A stretch of DNA of 64,000 nucleotides from an uncultured Campylobacter sp. (GCF_938030145.1 NZ_CALHGM010000033.1:37393-101392), one strand, 5' to 3'. Positions 26,397 through 35,054 are shown, counted from the first letter of the stretch. The notes: generated by a model from the letters alone, not told the origin. Translations and numbers: made by a program.

Positions 26397-26402
26397 ATTA
26401 TA
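26397..26402 (-). promoter_or_regulatory. -10 box (TATAAT) for the der operon
   Basis: ATTATA on the plus strand is a perfect TATAAT on the minus strand, 25 bp upstream of the GTG start of der and preceded by TGGT. It supports the GTG start. Confidence 0.55.
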
Positions 26403-26816
26403 ACCAAAAATAGATTAAAGCCAAATTCTACGCGCTCGCTCGCGGAGCTAAGCGGCAAAATTTTATAAAATTTAGGCGCTAAATTTAGCGAAATTTTATC
26501 GCGACACTAGCGGAACGCCGCCTAGATAAAAGGCCTTAAGGCGCACGATCCGTCGCCGCGGATGACGCAAAACTGGAGCTACGCGTAAATTTATAAAATT
26601 TTAAAACTGAAGCCTGTCCGCGAAAGCTAGCAACCGAAGCGCGAAACAGACACAACTGCGCGAAAGTATAAAAGTCCGCAGCTGCGTAAATTTTGACTAT
26701 TCCGCGCATACAAGCGCCGAAGTACAAAACCAAGCCGTCGCGTCCAAACGTGCAAAAGCAGGCGGCGCGGCAAAATATTAAAACAGCGGAATATTAAAAT
26801 TTAATCATTATGCGTG

Positions 26817-26822
26817 TATAAT
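26817..26822 (+). promoter_or_regulatory. -10 box (extended, TGTATAAT) for the EamA pair
   Basis: GTGTATAAT, with the TG of an extended -10 element, lies 22 bp upstream of the ATG of the first EamA gene. A short leader of about 16 nt would result. Confidence 0.55.
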
Positions 26823-26844
26823 TTCGCAAATTTAAAGGGTCGCG

Positions 26845-27750
26845 ATGAAATACAACAACTTCTTGCTGCACCATCTAAGCGTGTATTATATGCTGATGGC
26901 GTGCTTTTACAACTCTCTTACGGGCGTTTTTGCCAAGCTTTTGGGCGCGCAAATTTCATCGCTTGAGGTCGTGCTCTTTCGCAATCTGCCTGGACTTTTG
27001 ATCCTGCTTTATAAAATCAAGGCTCGTCACCGTACGGCGCGCTTCGCAAACAAAGGCGGTCATCCTTTTACGCTCGCGTTTCGCGGCATTATCGGGATTT
27101 TGGGACTGATGGTATTTTTTTATAACATCGCTAACATCAGCCTAGGCGAGGCATTTACTTTTCAAAAAACGGCGCCCATTTGGACGGCGATCATTGCGTA
27201 CTTTACCCTCGGCGAAAAATTCGGCGCGATGGACTGGTTCTCGGTCTGCTTGGGCTTTGTGGGCATCGTTTTGGTAATTCAGCCGCAGTTTGGCTTGCAG
27301 CCGAGCGATATTTTTGGAATTTTAAGCGGATTATTCGCCGCGATGGCGCTTACCTCCGTGCGCGGGCTACGTAAATACTATAGCTCCGATACGATCATCC
27401 TCTCTGCGCTTCTTGCCGGCACGCTGATGCCCGTAGCGCTTATGATCGCGGCGGAATTTATAGACGCGCCCGCGCTGAGCTTTATGCTTTCTAAATTTAA
27501 AATTCCAAACGCGCAGGGCTGGCTCTTTGCCGTGCTTCTGGGGCTGCTGGGGCTGTTTTATCAAACCTACGTCACCAAGGCCTACGCCGCGACGCGCAAA
27601 GCGGGCATAGTAGCTACGATCAGCTACACAGACATCATCTTTTCGACGCTATTTGGGCTGCTGCTAGGCGACGCCCTGCCCGATTTCATGGCGCTTGGGG
27701 GTATGGCGCTCATCATCGTCGCGGGCGCGCTAGTGGCGAACCGAAAGTAG
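26845..27750 (+). CDS. EamA/DMT family transporter, first of tandem pair
   Basis: A 301-aa inner-membrane permease with about ten predicted helices in two EamA halves (drug/metabolite transporter superfamily). Family features include VVLFRNLPGLLILLY early, the conserved FTFQKTAPIWTAI in the first half, and KAGIVATISYTDIIFSTLFG near the end. Substrate unknown; exporters of amino acids, nucleosides or metabolites are typical. It is followed after 6 bp by a paralogue of the same layout. Confidence 0.9.
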   Translation: MKYNNFLLHHLSVYYMLMACFYNSLTGVFAKLLGAQISSLEVVLFRNLPGLLILLYKIKARHRTARFANKGGHPFTLAFRGIIGILGLMVFFYNIANISLGEAFTFQKTAPIWTAIIAYFTLGEKFGAMDWFSVCLGFVGIVLVIQPQFGLQPSDIFGILSGLFAAMALTSVRGLRKYYSSDTIILSALLAGTLMPVALMIAAEFIDAPALSFMLSKFKIPNAQGWLFAVLLGLLGLFYQTYVTKAYAATRKAGIVATISYTDIIFSTLFGLLLGDALPDFMALGGMALIIVAGALVANRK

Positions 27751-27756
27751 CGCGCG

Positions 27757-28689
27757 ATGAAACAAAAATTCTACTCCGCGTTTTGGCTAAAACATCTGGG
27801 CGTTTATTATATGCTCGTAGCGAGCTTCTATTTCGCGCTAAACGGCGCGCTAGCCAAGGTTATGGCGGAGCGGATGAGTAGCGCCGAGATCGTGTTTTTC
27901 CGCAACGTCGTGGGGATCGCGATCGTGCTGTTTTCGCTACGGCGGGTAAAAAACCTAGGCCCGGGCGGCAAGCCGTGGCTGCTCGCGTTTCGCGGCTTTA
28001 TCGGCAGCTGCGGTATCTTAGCGACCTTTTACAACATCGCTCACATCGATCTTGGCACCGCTTTTACCTTCCAAAAGACGGCGCCCATTTTCACCGCGCT
28101 ATTTTCGGCATTTTTCTTAGGCGAAAAGCTAAGCTCCAAGGGTTGGTTTGCGATACTGCTCGGCTTTGGCGGAATTTTACTCGTCGTGCGCCCGCACATC
28201 GGCATCAGCGTAACCGATGCGGTGGGAATTTTCGGCGGCATGTGCGCTGGGCTTGCATATACGAGCGTGCGCGAGCTTCGCAAACACTACGCCACCAACC
28301 TCATCGTGCTGGTTTTCGTCTCGTCCGCTACCTTTCTAAGCGCGATGATGATGGCTGCGGGCTGGGCGCTTGAAGGTAGCGAGGTTAAAATTTTAGGACT
28401 TTTCAGCGGCGCGGATTTAGCGAAGCTCGCTTATTTCAACCCGCCAAGCCTTTTTGGCTGGGTGCTAGTGGCGCTTCTGGGCGTCAGCGGTATCTACTTT
28501 CAAATTTACATGACGCGCGCTTACGCCGCTTCGCGCAAAGCGGGCATCGTCGCCGCGATCAGCTACAGCGACATCCTCTTTAGCATGGCGCTAGGAATTA
28601 TGCTAGGCGACCGACTGCCGGGCCCGATCGTGCTAGCGGGCACCCTAGTGGTGATTTTAAGCGGAATTTTAATCGCCCGCGAGCGCTAA
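27757..28689 (+). CDS. EamA/DMT family transporter, second of tandem pair
   Basis: A 310-aa paralogue of the preceding gene, sharing blocks such as YNIAHIDLGTAFTFQKTAPI and RKAGIVAAISYSDILFS. The two probably arose by tandem duplication, and two ten-helix members side by side could form a heteromeric pair as in some DMT systems. Same operon, 6-bp spacing. Substrate unknown. Confidence 0.9.
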   Translation: MKQKFYSAFWLKHLGVYYMLVASFYFALNGALAKVMAERMSSAEIVFFRNVVGIAIVLFSLRRVKNLGPGGKPWLLAFRGFIGSCGILATFYNIAHIDLGTAFTFQKTAPIFTALFSAFFLGEKLSSKGWFAILLGFGGILLVVRPHIGISVTDAVGIFGGMCAGLAYTSVRELRKHYATNLIVLVFVSSATFLSAMMMAAGWALEGSEVKILGLFSGADLAKLAYFNPPSLFGWVLVALLGVSGIYFQIYMTRAYAASRKAGIVAAISYSDILFSMALGIMLGDRLPGPIVLAGTLVVILSGILIARER

Positions 28690-28774
28690 ATTTCAGCGAT
28701 ATAAAAGTCTTAAAAAGCTAAGATTGCGATAAAGTTCTACGGCGTAGAAATATTTTTCGACGGATTTAAATTTT

Positions 28775-29530
28775 ATGCATTTTATCGGTATCGACATCGG
28801 CTCGACCTCATCAAAGGTCGCCGTTATGGATGAGTGCGGCAAATTTTGCGAGCTGTTTTTGCTACCTAGCGGCTTTAGCGCGGTCAAAGTCGCGCGGCAA
28901 ATCAAGCAAAATTTAGAGCAAAAAGGCTACGCAGGGGGCTTCGTGACAGCTACGGGCTACGGACGCGTCAGCGTGGACTACGCGCAGCTTAGCATGAGCG
29001 AAATTTTATGCCATGGCCTTGGGGCGCACTTTTTGTTCGAGAAAGACTGCACCGTCATCGACGTGGGCGGGCAGGATACGAAGGCGATCAAGATCGAAAA
29101 CAGCAAGCCCGCGGATTTTATCATGAACGACAAATGCTCGGCCGGCACGGGCAAATTTTTAGAGATCAGCGCGGGGCGTTTGGGCCTCGATCTGAGCGAA
29201 ATTTACAAAACCGCCCGCAAAAATCCCGCGATCAAACTAAGCTCGACCTGCACTGTTTTTGCCGAGAGCGAGATCGTCTCGCTAAGCGCAAATGGAGCCG
29301 AAACGAGCGAGATCGCCTACGCCATCGTGGACTCGTCCGCGCACAAGGTCGCCTCTCTCATCAAACGGCTGGAAAATCAAATTTATTTTTTAAGCGGTGG
29401 GCTTAGCAACGTGCCGCTCTTCAAACAGCTTCTAGGCGAGCATCTGGGGGCTGAAATTTTTACTCACGAAAACGCAATCTACTGCGGCGCGATGGGCGCT
29501 TCGCTTATCGGCGCACGCAAAGCAAATTAA
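28775..29530 (+). CDS. BadF/HgdC-type ATPase, dehydratase/double-cubane activator
   Basis: ASKHA-fold ATPase of the 2-hydroxyacyl-CoA dehydratase activator family. Such proteins hold one [4Fe-4S] cluster between two subunits and, with ATP, inject a low-potential electron into the partner. Phosphate loops FIGIDIGSTSSKVAV (residue 3) and VIDVGGQDTKAIK are present. Cluster Cys are in NDKCSAGTGKF and STCTVFAESEIVS. The 251-aa length is that of the activator alone. Its partner, the double-cubane-type protein, follows after 17 bp. First gene of a five-gene operon ending at 33180; the start lacks a strong ribosome site. Confidence 0.9.
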   Translation: MHFIGIDIGSTSSKVAVMDECGKFCELFLLPSGFSAVKVARQIKQNLEQKGYAGGFVTATGYGRVSVDYAQLSMSEILCHGLGAHFLFEKDCTVIDVGGQDTKAIKIENSKPADFIMNDKCSAGTGKFLEISAGRLGLDLSEIYKTARKNPAIKLSSTCTVFAESEIVSLSANGAETSEIAYAIVDSSAHKVASLIKRLENQIYFLSGGLSNVPLFKQLLGEHLGAEIFTHENAIYCGAMGASLIGARKAN

Positions 29531-29547
29531 ATTTCAAAGGAGACGAA

Positions 29548-30657
29548 ATGAAGATGGATTTTGACGCGCTTAAAAAGCGCAACGCAATGGCTCTGCACGA
29601 TCTAAAAGAGCAAGGCAAACACGTAGTGGGAATGTTTTGCACCTATTCGCCAAAGGAGCTCATTTACGCCGCGGGCGCCGTGCCGGTTGGGCTTTGCGCC
29701 TATGACGAGAGCCCGATAGACGCCGCTCACGCGGAGCTTCCGCGCAATCTTTGCCCGCTGATCAAGGCAAGCTACGGCTACGCAGTTACTAAAAAATGCC
29801 CCTATATGAACGCCAGCGATCTCGTCATAGGCGAAACGACCTGCGACGGCAAGAAAAAGATGTATGAGCTGCTGGCAAAACATAAGGACGTCCACGTGTT
29901 GCAACTGCCGAATATGACCGGTGGCAAGAGCTTGGAGCTTTTTACCGACGAGCTTAGAGAATTTCGCAAAGTTTTAGAGCGAAAATTTGATACGAAAATC
30001 ACCGATGAAGCGCTGCTCGATGCGGTGCAAATTTACAACGAAGAGCGCGATGTGATGCTGGAGCTTTTAGAGCTTGGCAAACTAAATCCGATGCCGGTAG
30101 CGGGCAGCGAAATTCATCAAATTTCATTTGCGAGCGACTTCATATATGACAAGCAGGAGAAGCTTAAAATGATACGCGCCTACATAGCCGCCGCAAAGGA
30201 GATGACGCCGCCGAAAACTCGCAAAAAGCGCATCATCATCACCGGCTGTCCAAGCGGGGGCGTGTATGAGAAGGTTATCAAGCAGATAGAGGAGCTGGGC
30301 GCGGACGTAGTGGCCTTTGAAAACTGCTCCGGCACCAAAGGCTATCAAAACCAAGTAGAAACGAAGGGTGATCTAGTCGCAAATATCGCCGAGCGCTACC
30401 TTAAAATTCCATGTTCGGTGATGTATCAAAACGACGCACGCTCGGATATTATCAAGGAATTTATCCGCGAATATCAAGCAGATGGCGTCATCGACGTCGT
30501 GCTAAGCGGCTGTCACACCTACGCGATCGAGACAAATCGCATCAAAGAGGCAAGCCGCGAAGCCGGAGCGAACTATATGAGCTTGGAGACCGACTACTCC
30601 AAACAGGACGTAGGGCAAATTCGAACGCGTCTAGAAGCGTTTATAGAACTGCTTTAA
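29548..30657 (+). CDS. Double-cubane-cluster / 2-hydroxyacyl-CoA dehydratase D-type protein
   Basis: A 369-aa protein of the HgdB/BcrC/YjiM superfamily, resembling the stand-alone double-cubane cluster protein (DCCP) of anaerobes, which carries an [8Fe-9S] cluster and reduces small molecules such as acetylene when fed by its ATPase. Cys lie at 31 (GMFCTYSPKE), 50, 69 (RNLCPLIK), 84 (KKCPYM) and 99 (ETTCDGKKKMYE), then in ITGCPSGG, FENCSGT, IPCSV and LSGCHTY. The ETTCDGKKK block is a hallmark of the family. No second dehydratase subunit is encoded nearby, which favours the DCCP type over a two-subunit dehydratase. AAGGAG precedes the ATG. The natural substrate is unknown. Confidence 0.88.
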   Translation: MKMDFDALKKRNAMALHDLKEQGKHVVGMFCTYSPKELIYAAGAVPVGLCAYDESPIDAAHAELPRNLCPLIKASYGYAVTKKCPYMNASDLVIGETTCDGKKKMYELLAKHKDVHVLQLPNMTGGKSLELFTDELREFRKVLERKFDTKITDEALLDAVQIYNEERDVMLELLELGKLNPMPVAGSEIHQISFASDFIYDKQEKLKMIRAYIAAAKEMTPPKTRKKRIIITGCPSGGVYEKVIKQIEELGADVVAFENCSGTKGYQNQVETKGDLVANIAERYLKIPCSVMYQNDARSDIIKEFIREYQADGVIDVVLSGCHTYAIETNRIKEASREAGANYMSLETDYSKQDVGQIRTRLEAFIELL

Positions 30658-30726
30658 GTGGGGTCGCTCGAAATCTTAAAATAAAGAGCTTTGTAAATTT
30701 AACAATCCAAAGAAAGGAGAGATTGC

Positions 30727-31584
30727 ATGAAATTTAAAGAGATAGACGAATCTCGTCGCGGCTTTTTAAAAGGAGCTTTGGCGACGGTGGCCATCGCCGG
30801 ACCCGAATCGATGCTCGCTGGCTTCACGCCGTTTAAGCCCGATTCGCTACAAGTTTGGTCGTGCGGAGGTTTATCTGAGGCTTTTGCGCAGATAAATCAG
30901 GCGTACGAGTCCAAAACGGGACATAACATCCAGTACACAGGCGCCTTTGCGGGTGCGCTCGGAAAGTCGCTGCTAGCCTTGCAGGGCAAGACGGAGGTTT
31001 TCGGCGCCCGCGTTTTGGAGCTCTCTCAAAAACTACGCAAAGCAGGCCTTAGCCTTCGCTTTAGACCGCTATGTTTTACCGACTATGTTTTAGTAGTGCC
31101 AAAAGGCAATCCCGCGGGCATTCGCGATCTGAAGGATCTAGCGGAACCCGGCGTGCGGGTGATGCTGCCGCTAAGGGCTTCGCCTCCGGGCAGCGGACCG
31201 GTAAAGGGAATTTTGAAAAATTCCGGCCTCACAGGACCGGTTATGAAAAATATGGTAGCCAACGGAGCGTGCGTAATTACTATGATGTGCGATCTCGTAG
31301 ACGGCAAGGGCGATGCGTCCATCATCGAAAAGCGCCTAACGAGGCACGATAGATTTAAAGACAGGATCGAATATATGCCTATCGACGAGAAACTCATCCC
31401 GCCCGGGCCGCTTACGTTTACGCTAAATATCATGAAATACGTAAAAGACGAGAAGCTTGCCGATGACTTTGCGGACTTCGTCTGCTCGGACGGGCAGGAA
31501 ATTTTTGAGCGACACGGCTTTACCTCCATCCATTCGGCGCGTGGGCTTGAACTCATAGAAAGGTTTGGTGTAAAAGATGTTTAG
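30727..31584 (+). CDS. Tat-exported ModA-like substrate-binding protein
   Basis: A 285-aa periplasmic binding protein. The N-terminus has a twin-arginine signal (SRRGFLKGAL at residues 9-18, then a hydrophobic stretch), so it is exported folded, perhaps with a cofactor. The body resembles molybdate/oxyanion-binding ModA-type proteins: FRPLCFTDYVLVVPKGNPAG, IRDLKDLAEPGVRV, SPPGSGPVKGILKNSG and DDFADFVCSDGQEIFERHGF. No ABC permease or ATPase is nearby, so it may be an electron-transfer or sensing partner. AAAGGAGAG precedes the ATG. Its stop overlaps the next gene by 8 bp. Ligand unknown. Confidence 0.82.
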   Translation: MKFKEIDESRRGFLKGALATVAIAGPESMLAGFTPFKPDSLQVWSCGGLSEAFAQINQAYESKTGHNIQYTGAFAGALGKSLLALQGKTEVFGARVLELSQKLRKAGLSLRFRPLCFTDYVLVVPKGNPAGIRDLKDLAEPGVRVMLPLRASPPGSGPVKGILKNSGLTGPVMKNMVANGACVITMMCDLVDGKGDASIIEKRLTRHDRFKDRIEYMPIDEKLIPPGPLTFTLNIMKYVKDEKLADDFADFVCSDGQEIFERHGFTSIHSARGLELIERFGVKDV

Positions 31585-32353
31585 TATCGTAAATATGGCA
31601 AAGATGAAAAAAGTCTCTAGGCTAACTAAAATTCGTCGTTTGGTGCAGCTGATTTTTATCGGCGCGATCGGACAATGGGCGTATTATGGAATTTTTAGAT
31701 GCCCATTTATCGTGCCTTTCGTAAACTGCCAATCCTGTCCGATCGTTACGTGCTGGGGGCGGATCGCGACCGTGTTTTTCGGCTTTTGGCTATTTATCCC
31801 AGTGCTTGTTATTTTCCTCGGACGCGCGTTTTGCGGCTGGCTTTGCCCGGGCGGATTCGTAAATCAAATGCTCGGCAAATTTGCCGCTTTTAAGCTCAAG
31901 CTAAAAAATAACAGGAAGCTACGATATGCGCAGATAGGCATGGTTATAGCCGTTTTACTTAGCGCGGGCGTGTATTTTATCTACGGCAACCCCCGCGTCA
32001 TGATCCCTATCCGCACCAGCGACGAGTACCTAAACGCCGTTATCATGTCCTTTAAATTTTCCGACTGGTACTGGGCGGTTCGCACTGCCGTCGTCGTGGC
32101 CCTCATCGCCGCGTCCTTGATCGTCGCAAATTTATGGTGCCGCTTCGCCTGTCCTAGCGGCGGCATAATGGAGCTGCTGCGTAAAATTTCAATATTTCGC
32201 GTTTATAAAACAGACGCCTGCGACAACTGCAACGCCTGTTTGCGCAAATGCGAAATGGGCACGAGACCGGACGAGATGAACTGCACGAACTGCGGCGATT
32301 GTATGGACGTTTGCCACGCGGACGCCATCAAATTCGGAAGGAAAAAAGATTGA
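31577..32353 (+). CDS. NapH/NosR-like membrane polyferredoxin
   Basis: A 258-aa inner-membrane Fe-S protein with about four to five helices. Two CxxxCP motifs (FCGWLCPGG near residue 92 and WCRFACPSGG near 190) mark the NapH/NosR/CcoG family, which moves electrons between quinols and periplasmic or cytoplasmic partners. Two C-terminal [4Fe-4S] sets follow: CDNCNACLRKC and CTNCGDCMDVC. The Cys pair in CQSCPIVTC near residue 50 is also typical. It overlaps the binding-protein gene upstream and the NifB-like gene downstream, so the three are coupled. It could supply electrons to the double-cubane or NifB-like protein. Confidence 0.88.
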   Translation: MFSIVNMAKMKKVSRLTKIRRLVQLIFIGAIGQWAYYGIFRCPFIVPFVNCQSCPIVTCWGRIATVFFGFWLFIPVLVIFLGRAFCGWLCPGGFVNQMLGKFAAFKLKLKNNRKLRYAQIGMVIAVLLSAGVYFIYGNPRVMIPIRTSDEYLNAVIMSFKFSDWYWAVRTAVVVALIAASLIVANLWCRFACPSGGIMELLRKISIFRVYKTDACDNCNACLRKCEMGTRPDEMNCTNCGDCMDVCHADAIKFGRKKD

Positions 32354-33180
32354 TGAATTTTTTCGCCAAACCCTCCTTCGATAATCACCCCTGCTTTAGC
32401 AAAAAAGCGTCCGCCGTCTGCGGGCGCGTGCACCTTCCCGTAGCGCCGCATTGCAATATCCAATGCAATTTTTGCAACCGCATCTACGACTGCGCTAACG
32501 AAAATCGCCCCGGCGTAACGGGGAGAGTGCAAAGCCCGGACGAGGCCGTGGAATACGTGGAAAATCTATTTAAATTTAGACAGGATATCTCGGTCATCGG
32601 TATCGCAGGGCCCGGAGATCCTATGTGCGATGCCGACAAGACCCTAGCGACTTTTGAAAAATGCAAAGCCCGCTTCCCTCGCGCCCTACTTTGCCTATCC
32701 ACAAACGGTCTGTCCCTGCCCGAACACGTGGATGATATCGTGCGAATCGGCGTGAGCCACGTGACGGTGACCGTTAATGCCGTAACGCCGGGCGTAGGCG
32801 GCAAAATTTATGCGTGGGTGCGCCACAAAAACAAAATTTACCACGGCGAAGAGGGCGCTAGAATTCTTGGGGAACGCCAAGAGGAAGGAATCCGCAAACT
32901 AAAAGAAGCCCGTATGATCGTAAAGATCAATACGGTCGTAATCCCCGGCGTCAATATGGATCACGTCCCCCAAATCGCAAAAAAAGCCAAAGAGTGGCAG
33001 GCCGATATCATGAACTGCATGGCGATGATCCCCGTGCATGACACCCCTTTTGCAAATATCAAATCGCCCTCGAATGAAGAAATTCGCAGCATGCGAAAGC
33101 TCATCGGCGGCTCAATGGCGCAGATGACTCACTGCAGCAGATGCCGCGCCGACGCATGCGGCAAGCTTTGCGAGAAATGA
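32353..33180 (+). CDS. NifB-like radical SAM protein
   Basis: A 275-aa radical SAM enzyme that strongly resembles nitrogenase cofactor protein NifB without its NifX domain. The CxxxCxxC motif is Cys34/38/41 (APHCNIQCNFCNRIYDC). Cys14 in NHPCFSKKA and Cys47 in YDCANENRPGV match NifB positions that bind extra [4Fe-4S] clusters. AGPGDP (86-91) and VTVNAVTPGVGGKIYAW follow the NifB pattern, and the end THCSRCRADACGKLC has the NifB-like CxxCRADA. NifB fuses two [4Fe-4S] clusters into the 8Fe-9S-carbide core. No nifH, D, K, E or N gene is in the window. The ATG at 32353 overlaps the upstream TGA by 1 bp and is preferred over the frame opening at 32248. Confidence 0.9.
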   Translation: MNFFAKPSFDNHPCFSKKASAVCGRVHLPVAPHCNIQCNFCNRIYDCANENRPGVTGRVQSPDEAVEYVENLFKFRQDISVIGIAGPGDPMCDADKTLATFEKCKARFPRALLCLSTNGLSLPEHVDDIVRIGVSHVTVTVNAVTPGVGGKIYAWVRHKNKIYHGEEGARILGERQEEGIRKLKEARMIVKINTVVIPGVNMDHVPQIAKKAKEWQADIMNCMAMIPVHDTPFANIKSPSNEEIRSMRKLIGGSMAQMTHCSRCRADACGKLCEK

Positions 33181-33204
33181 AGACCTGCTTTTAGCGGGTC
33201 TTTT
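33181..33204 (+). terminator. Rho-independent terminator of the redox operon
   Basis: AGACCTGC, loop TTTTA, GCGGGTCT (one G-T pair), then a short T run, starting directly after the stop codon of the NifB-like gene. It separates this operon from the flavoprotein gene. Confidence 0.75.
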
Positions 33205-33383
33205 ATCCGGCGCAGGATACACGCTCTCATAGCGCACAAAATTTTATGTAGAGATTTAAATTTAAAATTTGTCTAAATTTAGAGCTAGTAGGCAACCGAT
33301 AAGCGGCTTTTTAGCGGCGGCGGTTTTTTAAAATTTAAAAACGATTTTTCAATAATATTATTTTGCTTTTATTTAACTTTGGG

Positions 33384-33389
33384 TATAAT
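33384..33389 (+). promoter_or_regulatory. -10 box (TATAAT) for the flavoprotein gene
   Basis: Perfect TATAAT 56 bp upstream of the flavoprotein ATG. It sits in the loop of a 6-bp inverted repeat, TTTGGG (33378-33383) and CCCAAA (33393-33398), which could be a protein-binding site over the promoter. That last point is inference. Confidence 0.5.
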
Positions 33390-33445
33390 TCTCCCAAAAT
33401 TAGGCATCTGAAAAAACCGTATAACGGTAAAATAAAGGAGACATC

Positions 33446-34996
33446 ATGGAAAAAGTTTCAAGACGTGATCTGCTCAAAATGAGCCTAGTTGGCGCGGGTG
33501 CTTTAGCGCTCGGCTCCGTAAACGCAAATGCTGCGGTAAACGCTAAAGACGTCAAATTTGACGAAGAGTGGGACGTAGTTATCGTGGGCTCTGGCTTTGC
33601 AGGACTAGCAGCCGGTATCACCGCAGCCGAAAAGGGCAACAAAGTCCTAATCCTAGAAAAAATGGGACGCGTCGGCGGTAACTCCGTAATTAACGGCGGA
33701 ATATTTGCCGTTCCAAACAGCGACAAACAAAAAGCCGAAGGTATCAAAGATAGCAACGAGCTATTTATCAAAGACTGCCTAAAAGCCGGTCGCGGACTAA
33801 ACCACGTAGATCTCATCGACACCATCGCTACTCGCGCTCAAGACGCATATAAACTAACTCTAAAATGCGGCGCTAAATACATCGACAAGGTTACTCACGC
33901 AGGCGGACACAGCGTACCTAGATCGCTTCAAACCGCTAACGGCTCGGGTTCCGGTATCGTTCAGCCGATGGTAGAATACTTTAAAAACCTACAAGGCTGC
34001 GAGCTAAGACAAAGAGCTAAATTTGACGAATTCGTCCTAGGCGAAGATGGCGGCGTAGACGGCGTGATCATCAGAGAGGATTATAAATTTGATCCAAAGA
34101 GCCAAAAAGACGATGCCGAAAACACTACTGGAACTAAAAAGACTATAAAAGCTAAAAAAGGCGTAGTGCTAGCTGCGGGCGGATTCTGCCGCGACGTATT
34201 CTTTAGACAGGTTCAAGATCCGTCTATCTTGCCTACTACGGATAGCACAAACCACCCGGGCGCAACAGCAGGCGCTATGAAAGAGGCATTTAGGATCGGC
34301 GCAACTCCGGTGCAGCTAAGCTGGATACAATTCGGTCCATGGGCATGCCCTGATGAAAAAGGCTTTGGCGTTGGCTCTATGTTTAACGTAAACGGAAGCT
34401 TCCGCTACGGAATTTCAGTCGATCCAAGAACCGGCAAACGCTATATGAACGAGCTAGCAGACCGCCGCACCCGCTCTCAAGCTATGTTTAAAGTAATCGA
34501 CGCAAAAGCAGATATCTATCCTATCAACTTCTGCGACTCTGAGGGTGTAAAAAACATGGTCATACCTGAGCACTACACTAAACCGCTGGAATCTGGCGTA
34601 CTAAAGAAATTTGAAACTCTAGACGAACTAGCTGCAGCTTATAAAATCCCTGCCGCAGAGCTAAAAAAGACCGTCGAGAGATATAACAGCTTCGTTAAAT
34701 CAGGCAAAGACGAAGACTTTGGCAAACCAATGGATAAAACCACCACAAACGGCGTAGATATCTCTAAAGCGCCTTTCTACGCTATGCGCGGTACGCCAAA
34801 ACTTCACCATACTATGGGCGGTATCGATATCAATACCAAAGCTCAGGTTATCTCTTTGCAAACCGAGATGCCAATCCCAAGATTATTTGCAGCAGGCGAG
34901 ATCACAGGCGGCGTACACGGAGCTAGCCGCTTAGGTAGCGTGGCGATAGCAGATTGTCTAACGTTTGGTATGATAGCCGGTGAGAATATAGGCTAA
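33446..34996 (+). CDS. Tat-exported flavocytochrome-c-type flavoprotein reductase
   Basis: A 516-aa periplasmic FAD enzyme of the fumarate/urocanate/methacrylate reductase family. The Tat signal is SRRDLLKMSLVGAGALALGS (residue 6 on), and the FAD loop is VIVGSGFAGLAAG (residues 46-58). The catalytic Arg region is NELADRR (Arg340), with His455 in LHHTMGG and Arg495 in GASRLGS. The substrate-binding His of soluble fumarate reductases (QAHPT) is replaced by QFGPW at 295-299, so fumarate is unlikely to be the substrate. No haem domain is fused; two tetraheme cytochromes follow, a layout I associate with Wolinella fccABC. Codon use (CTA Leu, AGA Arg) differs from neighbours and may reflect high expression. 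AAAGGAGACATC precedes the ATG. Confidence 0.9.
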   Translation: MEKVSRRDLLKMSLVGAGALALGSVNANAAVNAKDVKFDEEWDVVIVGSGFAGLAAGITAAEKGNKVLILEKMGRVGGNSVINGGIFAVPNSDKQKAEGIKDSNELFIKDCLKAGRGLNHVDLIDTIATRAQDAYKLTLKCGAKYIDKVTHAGGHSVPRSLQTANGSGSGIVQPMVEYFKNLQGCELRQRAKFDEFVLGEDGGVDGVIIREDYKFDPKSQKDDAENTTGTKKTIKAKKGVVLAAGGFCRDVFFRQVQDPSILPTTDSTNHPGATAGAMKEAFRIGATPVQLSWIQFGPWACPDEKGFGVGSMFNVNGSFRYGISVDPRTGKRYMNELADRRTRSQAMFKVIDAKADIYPINFCDSEGVKNMVIPEHYTKPLESGVLKKFETLDELAAAYKIPAAELKKTVERYNSFVKSGKDEDFGKPMDKTTTNGVDISKAPFYAMRGTPKLHHTMGGIDINTKAQVISLQTEMPIPRLFAAGEITGGVHGASRLGSVAIADCLTFGMIAGENIG

Positions 34997-35002
34997 TTTG
35001 AG

Positions 35003-35022
35003 GCGTCTTTCGGACGCTTTTT
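35003..35022 (+). terminator. Rho-independent terminator after the flavoprotein gene
   Basis: GCGTC, loop TTTCG, GACGC, then TTTTT, beginning 7 bp after the stop codon. It may attenuate transcription into the cytochrome genes. Confidence 0.75.
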
Positions 35023-35054
35023 GTGGAGCTTGCTAAAATTTTGCTTGGCAGACT

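Larger units (their letters stand above)
26372..26844. other. Divergent intergenic region, partly RAATTY-rich
   Basis: About 470 bp between the divergently transcribed der and EamA genes. It holds a promoter at each end. The middle has AAATTTATAAAATTTTAAAA-type words, and no gene is recognised. Confidence 0.6.

Noticed and set aside
26372..26458. Longer N-terminus of Der starting at ATG 26458
   Set aside because: A TATAAT and a strong ribosome site support the GTG at 26371, and the shorter protein has the family length.
28775..33180. A nitrogenase locus
   Set aside because: Only a NifB-like protein is present; no NifH, NifD/K or NifE/N-like sequence occurs in the window, and the double-cubane protein belongs to another superfamily.
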